From: Anaerotignum sp.
GTDB lineage: Bacteria > Bacillota > Clostridia > Lachnospirales > Anaerotignaceae
Assembly: GCA_020024255.1 (NCBI GenBank)
Contig: JAHHTX010000052.1
Location: 1-14,142, forward strand
Length of the DNA stretch: 14,142 nt
Direction of reading: 5' to 3'
Below the pieces are notes generated by a model that was not told the origin of the DNA, did not search any database, and saw only the letters and a list, made by a program, of their open reading frames with translations. Made by a program: the position numbers and the translations under genes. Positions 6,246-13,181 of the stretch are shown piece after piece (the stretch's first letter is position 1; every line of letters starts with the position of its first letter).

Positions 6246-7967
6246 TTGGATTATAAAGAAAGATATGCAAAATGGCTGGCAGACCCTTCCATAGACGAAG
6301 AAACAAAAAGGGAACTGCGTGCCATTGAAAACGATGATTTGGAAATCAAGGAACGCTTTTATCAGGAATTGGAATTTGGCACAGGAGGACTTCGTGGGAT
6401 TATTGGTGCAGGCAGCAGCCGTCTGAACCGTTATACTGTGGGACGGGCAACACAGGGTCTTGCCAATTATATCAAAGAACAGGGAACGGCAGAGCAGGGC
6501 GTTGCCATTGCCTATGATTCCCGTCATATGTCTCCTGAGTTTGCGGAAATTTCCGGTCTGATACTGGCAGCAAATGGCATACACGCTTATGTATATCCTT
6601 CTCTGCGTCCCACACCTATGCTGTCCTTTGCCGTAAGAGAGCTTGGCTGTACAGCAGGCATTGTCATTACGGCAAGCCATAATCCTCCCGAATACAATGG
6701 GTATAAGGTGTATTGGGCAGATGGTGCACAGGTGGTTGCCCCAAGGGATAAAGACATTATTGCAAAGGTAAATGCGGTGACGGATTTCGGTGAAATTCGG
6801 GAAATGCCTTTAGACGAAGCCAAAGCAAAGGGACTGTTCAGCTACATTGGGCAGGAAGTGGACGATGCCTTTGATCAAGCCGTACTTGCCCAAAGACAAT
6901 GCCCTGAAATCATCACAGAAATGGCAGAAAAATTGAAAATCGTTTATACTCCCATTCACGGTTCGGGGAATCTGCCTGTACGCCGTGTATTGGAGCAGGC
7001 AGGCTTTAAAGAGGTTTATGTGGTCAAGGAACAGGAAATGCCGGACAGCGACTTTACTACCGTAGGCTATCCCAATCCCGAAGACCCCAAAGTATTTACT
7101 TTGGCAAAAAAATTGGCAGAAGAAAAAGATGCAGATATTATTGTAGGTACAGACCCTGACTGCGACCGTGTAGGGGCAATGGTGCGAAATAATCAAGGTG
7201 AATTTGTGGTGCTGACCGGAAATATGATGGGTATTCTCCTCACAGAATACATTCTTTCCCGTAAAAAAGAATCCGGCACACTGCCGAAAAACGGTGCTGT
7301 CATTAAAACCATTGTGAGTACGGAAATGATTCGTCCCATCTGCGAAAAGTACGGTGTGGAAGTGATGGAGGTGCTGACAGGCTTTAAATTTATCGGAGAA
7401 AAAATCAAAGCCTTTGAAGAAAGCGGCAGTCATACCTACTTATTCGGCTTTGAAGAAAGCTATGGCTGTCTGCCGGGTACTTATGCAAGAGATAAAGATG
7501 CCGTTGCGGCTACATTGTTAATCTGTGAAATGGCAGCTTACTATAAAAAGCAGGGCATGACATTGTACGATGGTTTGCAGAAACTTTATGGAATCTATGG
7601 CTGTTATGCAGACGGGGTAAAGGCGGTTACTTTGCAGGGCTTGGCAGGCATAGAAAAAATCCGCAGCATTATGGAAAACTTCCGCAAAGATGTGCCAAAG
7701 GACTTTGGCGGTATTCCTGTAGTCTGGGCAAGAGATTATCAAAGTGGTGTGTTTACCAATCTGGTTACAGGGGAAACGGAAAAAAGCCCCCTTCCCCCTT
7801 CCAATGTGGTGTACTATGTCCTTGCAGACGGCACATGGATTTGTGTACGTCCTTCCGGTACAGAACCAAAATTAAAGTTCTATATCGGCGTGAAGGCAGA
7901 TACCATTGAAGCGGCAAAAGAAAAGAATCGCCTGTTGGAACAGGATATTGACCAAAAAGCAAAGTAA
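6246..7967 (+). CDS. pgcA: Phosphoglucomutase / phosphohexomutase
   Basis: A 573-residue cytoplasmic alpha-D-phosphohexomutase, close in length to Bacillus PgcA, expected to interconvert glucose 1-phosphate and glucose 6-phosphate for glycogen, UDP-glucose and wall polymer synthesis. All four signature sites are present: the N-terminal GTGGLRG (45-51), the phosphoserine loop TASHNPPEYNGYK with Ser144, the metal loop GTDPDCDR with Asp303, Asp305 and Asp307, and the sugar-binding GFEESYG (401-407). The phosphate-binding RPSGTEPK is at 535-542. The start is TTG, chosen by ribosome-site spacing. It lies 21 nt after the PEGA gene, so the two are probably cotranscribed, and a strong terminator follows. 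Substrate preference between glucose and mannose phosphates cannot be read from sequence alone, so the gene symbol is by analogy. Confidence 0.95.
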   Translation: MDYKERYAKWLADPSIDEETKRELRAIENDDLEIKERFYQELEFGTGGLRGIIGAGSSRLNRYTVGRATQGLANYIKEQGTAEQGVAIAYDSRHMSPEFAEISGLILAANGIHAYVYPSLRPTPMLSFAVRELGCTAGIVITASHNPPEYNGYKVYWADGAQVVAPRDKDIIAKVNAVTDFGEIREMPLDEAKAKGLFSYIGQEVDDAFDQAVLAQRQCPEIITEMAEKLKIVYTPIHGSGNLPVRRVLEQAGFKEVYVVKEQEMPDSDFTTVGYPNPEDPKVFTLAKKLAEEKDADIIVGTDPDCDRVGAMVRNNQGEFVVLTGNMMGILLTEYILSRKKESGTLPKNGAVIKTIVSTEMIRPICEKYGVEVMEVLTGFKFIGEKIKAFEESGSHTYLFGFEESYGCLPGTYARDKDAVAATLLICEMAAYYKKQGMTLYDGLQKLYGIYGCYADGVKAVTLQGLAGIEKIRSIMENFRKDVPKDFGGIPVVWARDYQSGVFTNLVTGETEKSPLPPSNVVYYVLADGTWICVRPSGTEPKLKFYIGVKADTIEAAKEKNRLLEQDIDQKAK

Positions 7968-7974
7968 TTTAATC

Positions 7975-8007
7975 GGGCCTCGAACCTTGTGTTCGGGGTC
8001 TTTTTTT
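7975..8007 (+). terminator. Intrinsic terminator after phosphoglucomutase
   Basis: GGCCTCGAAC (7976-7985) pairs with GTTCGGGGTC (7991-8000) over 10 bp including two G-U, with loop CTTGT, followed by seven Ts. It ends the coat-protein/PEGA/phosphoglucomutase region. Confidence 0.92.
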
Positions 8008-8049
8008 GACAAACAACAAAAATCACAATGTCGTTATTTTTTCAAAAGA

Positions 8050-8078
8050 TTGACCATTTTCCTTTTTCAACGTATATA
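8050..8078 (+). promoter_or_regulatory. Sigma-A promoter upstream of the small ORF
   Basis: TTGACC (8050-8055), a 17-nt spacer and TATATA (8073-8078). The predicted transcript start, near 8085, falls at the ribosome site of the small ORF, so any leader would be almost absent. Confidence 0.5.
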
Positions 8079-8101
8079 GGGCAAAAGGAGGGGAAAGCCC
8101 T

Positions 8102-8203
8102 ATGGAGGAACAAAAACAAGATACTGCGGAAAACGCATTGTTCCAATATGGGGATATGCTGTTTCCCATTACCCATTGCAGGGATAATTTTTTTGAAAAG
8201 TAA
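8102..8203 (+). CDS. Possible 33-residue small protein or gene remnant
   Basis: A short frame of 33 codons ending in TAA. AAGGAGG (8085-8091) sits ten bases before the ATG and a near-consensus promoter lies just upstream. The product is hydrophilic, with no signal peptide or membrane segment. Its middle, ENALFQYGDMLF, resembles the beginning of ECF sigma factors (a pattern like ALYxxYGDMLFRI), after which the likeness stops. It could be a genuine small protein, or the surviving 5' end of a deleted sigma-factor gene that kept its promoter and ribosome site. The resemblance is short and may be chance. Confidence 0.4.
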   Translation: MEEQKQDTAENALFQYGDMLFPITHCRDNFFEK

Positions 8204-8231
8204 AGACAGCATACCCTTTTTATGATATACT
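8203..8231 (+). promoter_or_regulatory. Extended -10 promoter for the exported protein
   Basis: AAGACA (8203-8208), a 17-nt spacer and TATACT (8226-8231), with TGA directly before the -10. It overlaps the stop codon of the small ORF. Confidence 0.5.
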
Positions 8232-8272
8232 GGGAAAAAATATTCCGTTATACAAAGAAAGGAAGTGTTTTT

Positions 8273-8731
8273 ATGCGTTATTTTTTGCGAATTTGTTCTA
8301 TCCTCATGGTTTTGGTTTTGGGCATGATGTGCTGCAATGTTTTTGCCGCAACCAATGAGGACACAACCATGGGTGATACCCAAAAAGATTTTTATGCTTA
8401 TCTTGCAGAAAATCGTCCGGAAATTCGGTTCGGAACAAGAAGAAATATCCATGATGTGTGTGATGTAGCCATGATTGATGCACAACAGAGAAACGGCAGG
8501 GCAGGATTTGCATGTCAGCCATCAGCCGCCTTTGAAGCACAACCAATGAGAGAAATCAGACAACAGGCAAGAAGAGAAAACAGACAGTATAAAAGGATTA
8601 TGCAACGCCGAAATGCAAGGGAACAGTGTGTACGTTTCTGTACAGAAAATCAAAGACCCTGTGGAAATTTTGCTTCGCAGTGTCCATATACATCGGAATC
8701 CCCCTGCTTCAGCATGCAGAATGCGTTGTAA
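8273..8731 (+). CDS. Exported Cys- and Arg-rich protein of unknown function
   Basis: A 152-residue protein I do not recognise. Residues 1-25 form a signal peptide (MRYFL, a hydrophobic core, a cut after NVFA). The mature part of about 127 residues has seven cysteines, most in the last 40 residues (REQCVRFCTE, QRPCGN, SQCPY, ESPCF). A highly basic, Gln/Arg-rich stretch from about 95 to 120 is predicted helical. No lipobox is present even though Cys-Cys occurs in the signal peptide. GGAAG near 8261 sets the start, and an in-frame ATG at 8222 lacks a ribosome site and would spoil the signal peptide. It is a single gene with its own promoter and a strong terminator at 8837. An envelope or spore-associated role is possible but not shown. 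Confidence 0.75.
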   Translation: MRYFLRICSILMVLVLGMMCCNVFAATNEDTTMGDTQKDFYAYLAENRPEIRFGTRRNIHDVCDVAMIDAQQRNGRAGFACQPSAAFEAQPMREIRQQARRENRQYKRIMQRRNAREQCVRFCTENQRPCGNFASQCPYTSESPCFSMQNAL

Positions 8732-8744
8732 GAGCAGTTAAAGA

Positions 8745-8766
8745 GCAGTACATAAAAGCGTACTGC
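8745..8766 (+). repeat. Inverted repeat in the 3' region of the exported-protein gene
   Basis: GCAGTAC (8745-8751) and GTACTGC (8760-8766) form a perfect 7-bp stem around an 8-nt loop. No T-tract follows, so it is not a terminator by itself; it may stabilise the 3' end of the message. A second, weaker pairing, AACTGT/ACAGTT (8785-8814), follows it. Confidence 0.5.
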
Positions 8767-8836
8767 ATCATCTCTTGAAGGTGGAACTGTCTTGCAGGAA
8801 AGGAAAATACAGTTTGTTTTTCTGCCCGATACATTG

Positions 8837-8868
8837 AACCGTCTGACACAAGTTAGGCGGTTTTTTTT
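8837..8868 (+). terminator. Intrinsic terminator after the exported-protein gene
   Basis: An 11-bp stem with two G-U pairs (8837-8847 with 8852-8862) closes the loop ACAA. The uninterrupted T run is 8861-8868; its first two Ts pair in the stem and six Ts follow. Confidence 0.92.
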
Positions 8869-9210
8869 ATTTGGCTGTATTCCATAAAAAAATTTTCGAA
8901 AAGGACGTTTGCTCTCTGCAGGCAGACCTTATCTGTCAGGAAGGCGGAAATGAAATGGCTGTGGTTCTTTTTCACATCTACAGTCAACATGGAGACTCAA
9001 GTCTGCATTTCCCTTAATCGCCATAACAACGGCATAGGTTTGCTGTATACACTTACCTGTATTGGGGATAGACGGAGTATGTCGGTTTATGTTATAGTAT
9101 GTATATGGAAATATGCTTTTTTATCTTTGTTTGGTCAAACAAACACAGAAGTGTATTTCCATCTTTTTGTGATGTATCAGGAGGAAAGAGATTGGTGCAT
9201 GGGAGGTTCT
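8869..9210 (+). other. Upstream region of the MATE gene, no gene seen
   Basis: The reading frame of the MATE gene stays open back to 8950, but the extra 87 codons contain no membrane-protein homology I recognise. A promoter lies inside it at 9069-9098, so it is treated as non-coding. I found no riboswitch-like core, and no second gene. Confidence 0.6.
9069..9098 (+). promoter_or_regulatory. Extended -10 promoter for the MATE-phosphatase unit
   Basis: TAGACG (9069-9074), an 18-nt spacer and TATAGT (9093-9098), with TGT directly before the -10. The leader to the MATE start would be about 105 nt. Confidence 0.5.
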
Positions 9211-10578
9211 ATGGATACAATGGAAGTAAAGAAAAATAAGTATGAAATGGATATGTGCAGTGGAAAGATTATGACAAAGCTCGTTTCTTTTTCCATGCCT
9301 TTGATGTTATCCGGTATGTTACAGCTTTTGTTTAATGCTGTGGATATTGTGGTTGTAGGCAAATTCAGCGGAAACGAAGCATTGGCGGCAGTGGGCTCGA
9401 CTACAGCACTAATCAATTTAATGATTAACCTTTTTATTGGTATTTCTTTGGGTGCAAGTGTCATGGCAGGGCATTTTTACTCCGCACAGAAGGAAAAGGA
9501 AATGTCGGAAACCGTACATACTGCCATACTGTTTGCACTTCTCAGCGGCATTTTTATGGCAATTTTGGGATTGATTTTGCCAAAATGGGCATTGCGGATT
9601 ATGGATACACCGGAAAATATTCTGCATTCTGCCGCTTTATACATGAAAATTTATTTCCTTGGTATGCCCTTTTTTATGCTGTATAATTTCGGTGCAGCCA
9701 TTTTACGGGCAGTAGGTGATACAAAACGGCCGCTGCTGTTTTTAATCATTGCCGGTATCATCAATGGCGGATTGAATATGTATTTGGTTATTGTATTTCA
9801 TTTGGGTGTCGTAGGTGTTGCCGTGGCAACCGTAGTGTCACAGATGATTTCCTGTATACTGGTGCTGTGGTGCCTTTGGAAAGCGGAAGGCAGCTATCAG
9901 CTGCGGTTTTCCAAGCTGTGCATAAAGGGAAAATATCTGAAAAAACTCTGCAAAATCGGGATTCCCGCAGGGGTTCAAAATACAGTCATCAATTTTTCCA
10001 ATGTTCTTTTGCAGTCTTCCGTTAATTCCTTTGGCGATATTGCCATGGCAGGCTATACCGCAGCAAATAATATATTCGGCTTTTTATATGTGACGGTCAA
10101 TGCCTTTACCCAGACGTGTATGAGCTTTATCAGCCAGAATCATGCCATGAAACTATGGAAACGTATGGATAAAATCGTAATAGACTGTATCATTTTGTCT
10201 GTAGGGGTATCGGCACTTTTGGGCAGTGGGATTTATCTTTTTGGCGAGCAAATCTTAGGCATTTACACATCGGATCCACGGGTAGTGCAGTCTGGTATGG
10301 AAATATTACTTTATACTACCGTTACATATTTTATTTGCGGACTGATGGATTTGTTCCCCGGTGCTATCCGTGGCATGGGTTATTCCACAATGCCTATGCT
10401 TTTCTCTATTATCGGTACGGTAGGCACAAGAATATTCTGGATATACTGCGTATTTCCTCAGCATCATGCACTGAATATTCTCTTTATTTCTTATCCCTTG
10501 TCTTGGGTGATTACTGTGGTTATGCAGATGATTTGTTTTTATTTTGTACGAAAAAAGGTGTATGGCATAAGGAAATAA
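9211..10578 (+). CDS. MATE family multidrug/solute exporter
   Basis: A 455-residue inner membrane protein with about 12 hydrophobic helices in two MatE halves, the normal length for the family. MATE proteins export organic cations, drugs or metabolites using a Na+ or H+ gradient; the substrate here is unknown. Family-like segments include PLMLSGMLQLLFNAVDIVVV near the start, GDTKRPLLFLIIAGIINGGL closing the first half, KIGIPAGVQN opening the second half and GAIRGMGYSTMPM near the end. The start is uncertain: ATG 9211 has GGGAGG only four bases upstream, ATG 9199 has AGGAGG fourteen bases upstream, and ATG 9220 is also possible. All give almost the same protein. The tyrosine phosphatase gene begins 55 nt after the stop and probably shares the transcript. 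Confidence 0.93.
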   Translation: MDTMEVKKNKYEMDMCSGKIMTKLVSFSMPLMLSGMLQLLFNAVDIVVVGKFSGNEALAAVGSTTALINLMINLFIGISLGASVMAGHFYSAQKEKEMSETVHTAILFALLSGIFMAILGLILPKWALRIMDTPENILHSAALYMKIYFLGMPFFMLYNFGAAILRAVGDTKRPLLFLIIAGIINGGLNMYLVIVFHLGVVGVAVATVVSQMISCILVLWCLWKAEGSYQLRFSKLCIKGKYLKKLCKIGIPAGVQNTVINFSNVLLQSSVNSFGDIAMAGYTAANNIFGFLYVTVNAFTQTCMSFISQNHAMKLWKRMDKIVIDCIILSVGVSALLGSGIYLFGEQILGIYTSDPRVVQSGMEILLYTTVTYFICGLMDLFPGAIRGMGYSTMPMLFSIIGTVGTRIFWIYCVFPQHHALNILFISYPLSWVITVVMQMICFYFVRKKVYGIRK

Positions 10579-10633
10579 AGGCTTATGCTTTATGGATAAC
10601 CAAAAAAAAGAAACAATGGAAAGGAGTATTTTC

Positions 10634-11101
10634 ATGATAAATGTACTGTTTATCTGCCACGGCAATATCTGCCGTTCCCCGATGGCAGAATATATGTGCA
10701 GGGCAAAAGCGGAAAAAATGGGGGTTTCCGACAAATTCCATATTGCTTCTGCTGCCACAAGCAGAGAAGAAATTGGCAACGGGGTTTATCCGTCGGCGAA
10801 GAAGAAATTGCAGTCTGTGGGGATTACCGCAGACAACCACCATGCAAGACAGGTGACAAAAAAGGATTATGATACATATGATTATCTTCTGGTTATGGAA
10901 GAATATAATATTCCCAATCTTATGCGGATTTTAAAAGCGGATACGCAAAAGAAAGTATATCGTCTTTTGGATTTTACAGAAGAAAAAGGGGATATTGCTG
11001 ACCCTTGGTATACAGGGGATTTTGAAAAGACATACCAAGATATTGCAAAAGGCTTAGATGGCTTTTTCCGTATGCTGGAAAAAGAAGGTAAACTGTCATA
11101 A
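10634..11101 (+). CDS. Low-molecular-weight protein-tyrosine phosphatase
   Basis: A 155-residue cytoplasmic enzyme of the family's usual size, hydrolysing phosphotyrosine (possibly also phosphoarginine in this phylum). The phosphate-binding loop CHGNICRSP begins at Cys8, the nucleophile, with Arg14, matching the family's C(x)5R signature. The general acid Asp123 is in the DPWY motif (123-126), followed by GDFEKTYQDI. The start at 10634 has AAAGGAG seven bases upstream; an in-frame ATG at 10592 has no ribosome site and would add residues before the beta strand that leads into the active-site loop. It follows the MATE gene closely. No tyrosine kinase gene is in the window, so its target is unknown. 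Confidence 0.95.
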   Translation: MINVLFICHGNICRSPMAEYMCRAKAEKMGVSDKFHIASAATSREEIGNGVYPSAKKKLQSVGITADNHHARQVTKKDYDTYDYLLVMEEYNIPNLMRILKADTQKKVYRLLDFTEEKGDIADPWYTGDFEKTYQDIAKGLDGFFRMLEKEGKLS

Positions 11102-11156
11102 AAAAAGAGGCGATTCCTTTCCGAAATTTTACAGGAAAGAGAAATCGCCTTTTTCT
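11102..11156. terminator. Bidirectional terminator between convergent genes
   Basis: AGGCGATT (11108-11115) and CTTTCC (11117-11122) pair with GGAAAG (11134-11139) and AATCGCCT (11143-11150). Five Ts follow on the + strand and an A-run precedes the stem, giving Ts on the - strand. It serves the phosphatase gene and the lipoprotein gene, which meet here. Confidence 0.88.
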
Positions 11157-11655
11157 ATATTGCGTCATCAGGGTTATGTTGATATTGTTCTACAGAAACA
11201 TTTCCGTTAATTTGACCACCACTGGGAAATGCCTCAATTTTGATATAGTATGTACCGGAGCCGGAATCCGTTTCCCCATAGGTGGCATATATATCGGCGT
11301 AACTTTCCACATCTATTTTGGAAACAATAATATCTTTCCCTGAATCTGTACGGTGCAAATACATACGAATGGTTTCTTCTGTTTTATTTTCATGATGATA
11401 ACGGATATATTGCCCATTAGATGGTGCAGCGGTAAATTCTGGTGAAACCCATGAATTTTTGGAGCGGGCTACGTCTGTAAAAAGAGGAAAGGAAGCAGAT
11501 GGTGTTTCCTTTTCTGCCTTTTCTGCCTTCTCCACTGCTTCCTCTGCGGTGACAGAAGGCATTTTTGCGGTATCTTTTGTATCTGCTGTGGTGCAAGCGG
11601 AAAACAGTGTCATTGCAGATAGGGTGCAGAAAATGAGTGTATATATTTTTTTCAT
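11155..11655 (-). CDS. Small lipoprotein of unknown function
   Basis: A 166-residue lipoprotein with a short basic N-terminus, a hydrophobic segment and lipobox LFSAC, lipidated at Cys21. After it comes a low-complexity linker rich in Ala, Glu, Lys and Thr (about 22-62). A beta-rich domain of about 100 residues follows with GTYYIKIEAFPSGGQINGNV near its end. I do not recognise that domain. The start at 11655 is set by AGAAGGAGG (11662-11670), six bases away; the longer frame opening at 11769 overlaps the upstream gene's terminator and lacks a ribosome site. It is a separate unit because a terminator lies at 11722-11759. No clear consensus promoter is visible between that terminator and the start. 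Confidence 0.85.
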   Translation of the reverse strand: MKKIYTLIFCTLSAMTLFSACTTADTKDTAKMPSVTAEEAVEKAEKAEKETPSASFPLFTDVARSKNSWVSPEFTAAPSNGQYIRYHHENKTEETIRMYLHRTDSGKDIIVSKIDVESYADIYATYGETDSGSGTYYIKIEAFPSGGQINGNVSVEQYQHNPDDAI

Positions 11656-11721
11656 AAGCAGCCTCCTTCTGTAAAACAGTAATGTTTTGTTTATTTTGCA
11701 TACATTATGGCAAAAGTCAAT

Positions 11722-11759
11722 AAATAAAAACAGCGTAGCAGTGGAAAGTCTGCTACGCT
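11722..11759 (-). terminator. Terminator after the stalk-domain gene
   Basis: A perfect 10-bp stem, AGCGTAGCAG (11732-11741) with CTGCTACGCT (11750-11759), followed on the - strand by GTTTTTATTTATT. It ends transcription of the gene that stops at 11800. Confidence 0.88.
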
Positions 11760-11799
11760 TTGGGTACAAAAGGCATATCTAAGGTTTTTGGCTTTTTCG

Positions 11800-12732
11800 T
11801 TATTGACATACGATTTCTATAGATTGTATATCTTCCAATTTTCGCATTTCCCTATTGATGACAAAGTAAAAGTCTAAATGACCATTACCGGGTACGGAAA
11901 ATACTTTTTCAAGGGTTGCAGGTGTACCATTTACTTTTACTTTTGTATGTGCATTGGCAAAATTCACCTTTTCTTTGTCTATTTTATTCCATTCATTGCT
12001 TACCATAGGATCTAATAAATGTGTTTTTGTATCCTCCGTTTGTTGGTCATATTCTTCATAATAGAGGTCAAAAGAAAAGGAAGTATTTGGTTCTCGTCCA
12101 CCTTCTAAGGTTGGATCGCCAAAATATGCAATATTTTTGCCGGAAACATCAAATGTACCTGCTGCATTTTTATTTAATGTTATAGAAAAGCCTGGTTCCT
12201 TTGTGGATTCTATTTTTGCATTTTCTTTATTTATATGATGTATCCAATTTGGCACATAAGTAAAACATACTTTTCGTTCCTTTGGATACCAAATGACATC
12301 TCCAAGACGTTTTAACTCATCTATAAAAATCAGGGTTTCTCCGCCAATATTATAGGCAGGTACTTTTTCTCCTTCTATTGTGGTGACAATATCTGTGGCA
12401 TATACATTGGCTGCAAAGGAACCAATGGGTTTTTTATTTTTTGGCGGAACATAATGGGCAGTGATTTTATCCGGATTGTCCGGTTCATAGGAATATACAT
12501 CAAGATGCCGCTTTTCATCATTATAAGTTGCAAAAAAACCATATTCCCGTAAGTCCTCTGCCACAATGGCAGTTTGTCCTTTCACATTATAGGAACGAAT
12601 GGGCAAACCGTTGATATAGCATACAATATCTGTGTGTACAGCTTTGCCAATTACATTTGCGGCATATACCGGCACACTGGAAAATAAAAAGCAAAAAAGC
12701 AGTACCAAAATAGGAAGTCTATGTTTTTTCAT
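11800..12732 (-). CDS. Exported protein with two copper amine oxidase N-like stalk modules
   Basis: A 310-residue exported protein. The signal peptide is 1-24 with a cut after PVYA. Two related modules follow, about 34-80 (TDIVCYINGLPIRSYNVKGQ, then DLREYGFFATYNDEKRHLDV) and 113-159 (TDIVTTIEGEKVPAYNIGGE, then ELKRLGDVIWYPKERKV). They match the stalk domain related to the N-terminus of copper amine oxidases, common in surface proteins of Clostridia. The last 150 residues are beta-rich without a motif I recognise; there is no catalytic oxidase domain and no wall-anchoring signal, so it is probably secreted or loosely wall-bound. The start at 12732 has GAGAGGAGG seven bases upstream. It has its own promoter and terminator. 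Confidence 0.88.
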   Translation of the reverse strand: MKKHRLPILVLLFCFLFSSVPVYAANVIGKAVHTDIVCYINGLPIRSYNVKGQTAIVAEDLREYGFFATYNDEKRHLDVYSYEPDNPDKITAHYVPPKNKKPIGSFAANVYATDIVTTIEGEKVPAYNIGGETLIFIDELKRLGDVIWYPKERKVCFTYVPNWIHHINKENAKIESTKEPGFSITLNKNAAGTFDVSGKNIAYFGDPTLEGGREPNTSFSFDLYYEEYDQQTEDTKTHLLDPMVSNEWNKIDKEKVNFANAHTKVKVNGTPATLEKVFSVPGNGHLDFYFVINREMRKLEDIQSIEIVCQ

Positions 12733-12844
12733 GTTTTTTCCTCCTCTCAAATCACAATATATCCCCATAGCGTTTGCTTTCTGTTTAGGGAAATACCGTA
12801 AAAAAGGTTTCTTTGTTCCCTTCTCATCTGCAGTATATAGGATA

Positions 12845-12873
12845 AGTATAGCACAAGTTTGCTATAGCTGCAA
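12845..12873 (-). promoter_or_regulatory. Extended -10 promoter for the stalk-domain gene
   Basis: On the - strand TTGCAG (12868-12873), a 17-nt spacer and TATACT (12845-12850), with TGC before the -10. The leader of about 105 nt contains a loose pairing of GGGAA with TTCCC but no riboswitch I recognise. Confidence 0.65.
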
Positions 12874-12888
12874 CTCCGTAAAACAAAC

Positions 12889-12920
12889 AAAAAAAGGCAT
12901 TGGCTTTTGCCAATACCCTC
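12889..12920 (-). terminator. Intrinsic terminator of the efp/zinc-ribbon unit (outer hairpin copy)
   Basis: On the - strand a stem of 9 bp (12896-12904 with 12909-12917) with a 4-nt loop is followed by seven Ts (12889-12895). The pair 12898/12915 is a G-U wobble in - strand RNA but a C-A mismatch in + strand RNA, which supports function on the - strand. It is separated from the gene it should serve by the structured repeat. Confidence 0.8.
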
Positions 12921-13174
12921 AACCTGTACAAAAAGGAGTTTCTGCCCTTTTTCAAAAATGCGGAAGGGTTTGGGAAACCAAGGGTTTCCCAAATGGAATC
13001 CGCAATGGGAATTCATTTCCCATAAGGAAAAGCAGAAGTTTCAAGGCTTCTTGCCATAGGAACTTCTGCTTTATTCCTCTGTCTGCTAGTCAAAGCCTTG
13101 CATGAAATGAGGCTTTGACCAAGGGGGGCGACTTTGTCGACACCCTCAGGGCATTGGCTTTTGTCAATACCCTC
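12896..13174 (-). repeat. Structured repeat, locus B (inverted copy of locus A core)
   Basis: Read on the - strand, 12921-13149 is a diverged copy of the core at locus A. Thirty-one bases (13092-13122) are identical to 111-141, and 12946-12966 matches 261-281. The hairpins are kept: 12969-12993 (11 bp), 13005-13023, 13029-13072 and 13090-13122. The core is flanked by direct repeats of a 25-nt hairpin, 12896-12920 and 13150-13174, with one difference. These flanks are unrelated in sequence to those at locus A. The distance between the flanks is 254 nt, against 252 at locus A. No coding sequence is supported here. Confidence 0.88.
13150..13174 (-). repeat. Locus B flanking hairpin, gene-proximal copy
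   Basis: This matches the terminator hairpin at 12896-12920 in 24 of 25 bases. The single change (T13164) creates a C-A mismatch in - strand RNA, and no T-tract follows on that strand. It looks like a decayed terminator copy, eight bases past the zinc-ribbon stop codon. Confidence 0.75.
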
Positions 13175-13181
13175 TTATGGT

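Noticed and set aside
8950..9210. N-terminal extension of the MATE protein
   Set aside because: The extra 87 residues do not belong to the family, and an extended -10 promoter lies within them.
12733..12840. Riboswitch in the leader of the stalk-domain gene
   Set aside because: Segments such as AAGGGAACAAAGAAACC recall the c-di-GMP riboswitch superficially, but the conserved core positions and the required paired stems are not there.
12747..13016. Open frame on the - strand within locus B
   Set aside because: It translates the structured repeat and the promoter region of the stalk-domain gene, and its relation to the locus A frames reflects shared repeat sequence, not a protein family.
12896..13174. 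Group II intron (class C), which also inserts next to terminators
   Set aside because: The core is only about 228 nt, shows no domain V hairpin (AGC catalytic triad) and no reverse transcriptase; a very reduced derivative cannot be fully excluded.
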